From an uncultured bacterium (GTDB lineage Bacteria > Planctomycetota > JAJSAM01 > JAJVHW01), in contig CALKVK010000015.1 of the NCBI GenBank assembly GCA_937996235.1, forward strand, positions 1 to 64,000: 64,000 bases of DNA, written 5' to 3'. The notes under the pieces are model-generated. The model was not told the DNA's origin and ran no database searches. It saw only the letters and a program-made list of their open reading frames with translations. Shown here piece by piece: positions 62,577 through 64,000 of the stretch. A program made the position numbers and the translations under genes. Positions within the stretch are counted from its first letter, which is position 1. Each line of letters opens with the position of its first letter.

Positions 62577-63848
62577 ATGTCGCGCCGCACTCTCCGCACC
62601 GCCGTGGTCCTCCTCGCCGGGCTCGCCGCGGCGGGTCCGGTCGCGGCGCCTGCCGCGGAGTCCGCGGCGCGCGTCCGCGTCACGCGCGTGCACGGCGACC
62701 CGCTCGTCGCCGACGCCTGGACCGCCGCCGACGGCGAGGAGCTCGTCTTCGCGCAGGGCGACGCGGCGGCGCGGGTGGCCGTCGGCGACGTCGTCGAGGT
62801 CTCGCTCGGCAACGCCCTCGAGGAGCAGCGCACCCCCGCCGCCGACGAGGTCGCGCTCGAGCTCTGGAGCGGCGAGGAGCTGCGCGGGCGGATCGTCGGG
62901 GGCGACGACCTCGGCATCGATCTCGAGACCCCGCTGATCGGGCGGGTGCGGGTGAACGTCGACCACGTCGCCGGCGCGCGCTTCCTGCAGCGGCTCGCGC
63001 AGGCCGCCGACCCGCCCGACCTCGCGCAGCGGCACGACGGCGACGTCGTGCATCTGGTCGGCGGCGACCGCGTGGACTGCACGATCTCGTCGTTCACGGC
63101 CGACGCCCTGCACTGCGCGACGGCGACCAGCGACGACGTGGCGGTGCCGTACGCGCGCATCGTGGCGCTCCGGCTCGTCGCCGCCGGCGCCGCGCCCCCC
63201 GAGCGCGCCCGCTTCACGGCGGTGCTGCGCGACGGGACCCGGGCGGCCGCGGCGGCGGTCGCCGTGGACGCGGGGCGGCTCGTGCTGAGGAGCGTGAGCG
63301 GCTTCGACGTGCGCGTGTCGCTGCGCGAGGTCGTCACGGTGCTCGTGCGCAGCGCGTCGATCGCCTACCTGAGCGACCTGCCCGGGCGCACGCTCGTCGT
63401 GAAGCCCTTCTGGGAGCCGGTGGCCGGCGACCCGCAGTCGCTCTACGCCCCGCGCGACGACCGCGCGTTCTCGGGCGGTCCGCTGCGCGCGGACGGCCGC
63501 ACGTGGACGAAGGGCATCGGCGCGTACTCCGGCACCGAGCTGACCTGGCAGCTCGACGGCACCTGGCGCGAGTTCCGGACGCAGGTCGCGATCGACGACG
63601 CCGCCGGGCGCCTCGGAGGGGCGGTGTTCGAGGTCGTCGTGGACGGCACCTCGCGCTGGAAGAGCCCCCTCGTGCGTCCGGCCCGCGACGCCGCGGGGGA
63701 GCACGGCACGCCCGGCCCCGTGGACGCCGGGCGCATCGACGTCGGCGGCGCGAAGTCGCTCACGCTGCGCGTGCTCGCGGGCGACGCGCAGGATCCCTAC
63801 CCGATCCAGGACGAGGCCGACTGGCTGGGGGCGATGCTCGTCAGGTGA
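62577..63848 (+). CDS. Exported NPCBM-domain protein
   Basis: The 423-residue protein has a signal peptide ending near AAPAAES (about residue 27). Residues ~30-260 are beta-rich without a recognised family, with a repeated V-x-L-x-x-G-x-x-V/L-x-x-x-I-x-x-F pattern. The last ~150 residues are an NPCBM carbohydrate-binding module (WTKGIGAYSGTELTWQLDG, FRTQVAIDDAAG, VFEVVVDG). NPCBM proteins are numerous in planctomycetes and usually bind glycans. The stop overlaps the next start (GTGA). Confidence 0.85.
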   Translation: MSRRTLRTAVVLLAGLAAAGPVAAPAAESAARVRVTRVHGDPLVADAWTAADGEELVFAQGDAAARVAVGDVVEVSLGNALEEQRTPAADEVALELWSGEELRGRIVGGDDLGIDLETPLIGRVRVNVDHVAGARFLQRLAQAADPPDLAQRHDGDVVHLVGGDRVDCTISSFTADALHCATATSDDVAVPYARIVALRLVAAGAAPPERARFTAVLRDGTRAAAAAVAVDAGRLVLRSVSGFDVRVSLREVVTVLVRSASIAYLSDLPGRTLVVKPFWEPVAGDPQSLYAPRDDRAFSGGPLRADGRTWTKGIGAYSGTELTWQLDGTWREFRTQVAIDDAAGRLGGAVFEVVVDGTSRWKSPLVRPARDAAGEHGTPGPVDAGRIDVGGAKSLTLRVLAGDAQDPYPIQDEADWLGAMLVR

Positions 63849-64000
63849 GCGCCCTCCGCTGGGACGCGGCGTCGGGCGCTGCCGTGGTCGCGGCACTCGG
63901 ACTCGTCGTGGCCGTGGCGCTCCTCCAGGCGCGCCGCCTGCTGCGCCGTCCGGGGGCCCGCCCCCTGCCCGCCGTGCTGTGCGCCGTGGCGCGCGCGGGC
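63845..64000 (+). CDS. Start of a membrane protein, cut by the window end
   Basis: GTG at 63845 overlaps the NPCBM-gene stop. The visible 52 residues begin MSALRWDAASGAAVV and include one hydrophobic segment (about residues 12-27) followed by Arg-rich sequence (QARRLLRRPGARPL). The codon use matches the neighbours. Too little is visible to name a family; the overlap suggests co-translation with the NPCBM protein. Confidence 0.55.
   Translation, partial: MSALRWDAASGAAVVAALGLVVAVALLQARRLLRRPGARPLPAVLCAVARAG

Overview
The window is a very G+C-rich (by eye about 70% or more) stretch of a bacterial chromosome, densely packed with genes on both strands; many neighbours overlap by four bases (ATGA or GTGA). 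The gene set suggests a Gram-negative bacterium of the Planctomycetota or a related deep lineage. Pointers are the order glmU-prs-rplY-pth-rpsF-rpsR-rplI, a secreted HEAT-repeat protein, membrane-anchored coiled-coil proteins, carboxypeptidase-regulatory-like repeats, an NPCBM-domain protein, an ECF sigma/anti-sigma pair and two GroEL copies. No rRNA gene or phylogenetic marker is present to prove this.

Layout. 1-530: a hairpin-rich non-coding stretch, then the left end of a decayed IS481-type element. 531-3128: replicative helicase DnaB, interrupted by a full-size intein with a LAGLIDADG endonuclease. 3154-4503: an Old Yellow Enzyme-type flavin oxidoreductase. 4695-9442 (minus): a translation and cell-wall-precursor cluster (glmU, prs, rplY, pth, rpsF, rpsR, rplI). 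9718-9788: tRNA-Gln. 9817-12934 (minus): cinA, a YchF-like NTPase, tatC. 13087-14385: a membrane-anchored coiled-coil protein ending in a BRCT domain. 14841-17332: coaE and rho. 17416-22912 (minus): a lipoprotein metalloprotease, a lytic transglycosylase and a secreted HEAT-repeat protein. 23106-25211: recG. 25245-27238 (minus): anti-sigma factor and ECF sigma factor. 27337-33119 (minus): the complete rod-shape set mreB, mreC, mreD, mrdA, rodA. 33416-34478 (minus): a 51-residue membrane protein and a second membrane-anchored coiled-coil protein. 34630-37544 (minus): lnt and moeA. 37663-39548: ribH, nusB, ftsY. 39664-44767: an O-antigen-ligase/TPR protein, a carboxypeptidase-regulatory-like repeat protein and a PHP phosphoesterase. 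44718-47368 (minus): two glycosyltransferases flanking an APS kinase. 47511-50492: two exported proteins of unknown role and der. 50587-54119: an oligopeptide/dipeptide ABC binding protein and two permeases. 54217-56154: arginine decarboxylase. 56206-62295 (minus): groEL-groES-groEL-dnaJ-grpE-fmdB-yacG. 62577-64000: an NPCBM-domain protein and the start of a membrane protein that runs off the end.

How the parts fit together. Much of the window serves envelope growth: GlmU makes UDP-GlcNAc; MreBCD, PBP2 and RodA elongate the wall; a lytic transglycosylase cuts it; Lnt finishes lipoproteins, of which at least three are encoded here; TatC exports folded proteins; and the glycosyltransferase/ligase genes probably build a surface polysaccharide. 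A second theme is translation and protein folding (bS6, bS18, bL9, bL25, Pth, Der, NusB, FtsY, GroEL/ES, DnaJ/GrpE).

The least ordinary items are the membrane-tethered BRCT protein, its smaller architectural relative with a matching promoter layout, a four-cysteine zinc-ribbon-like insert in PBP2, and the DnaB intein. Several -10-like boxes (TANNNT) lie 7-11 bases before an ATG, which suggests leaderless or very short-leader transcripts.
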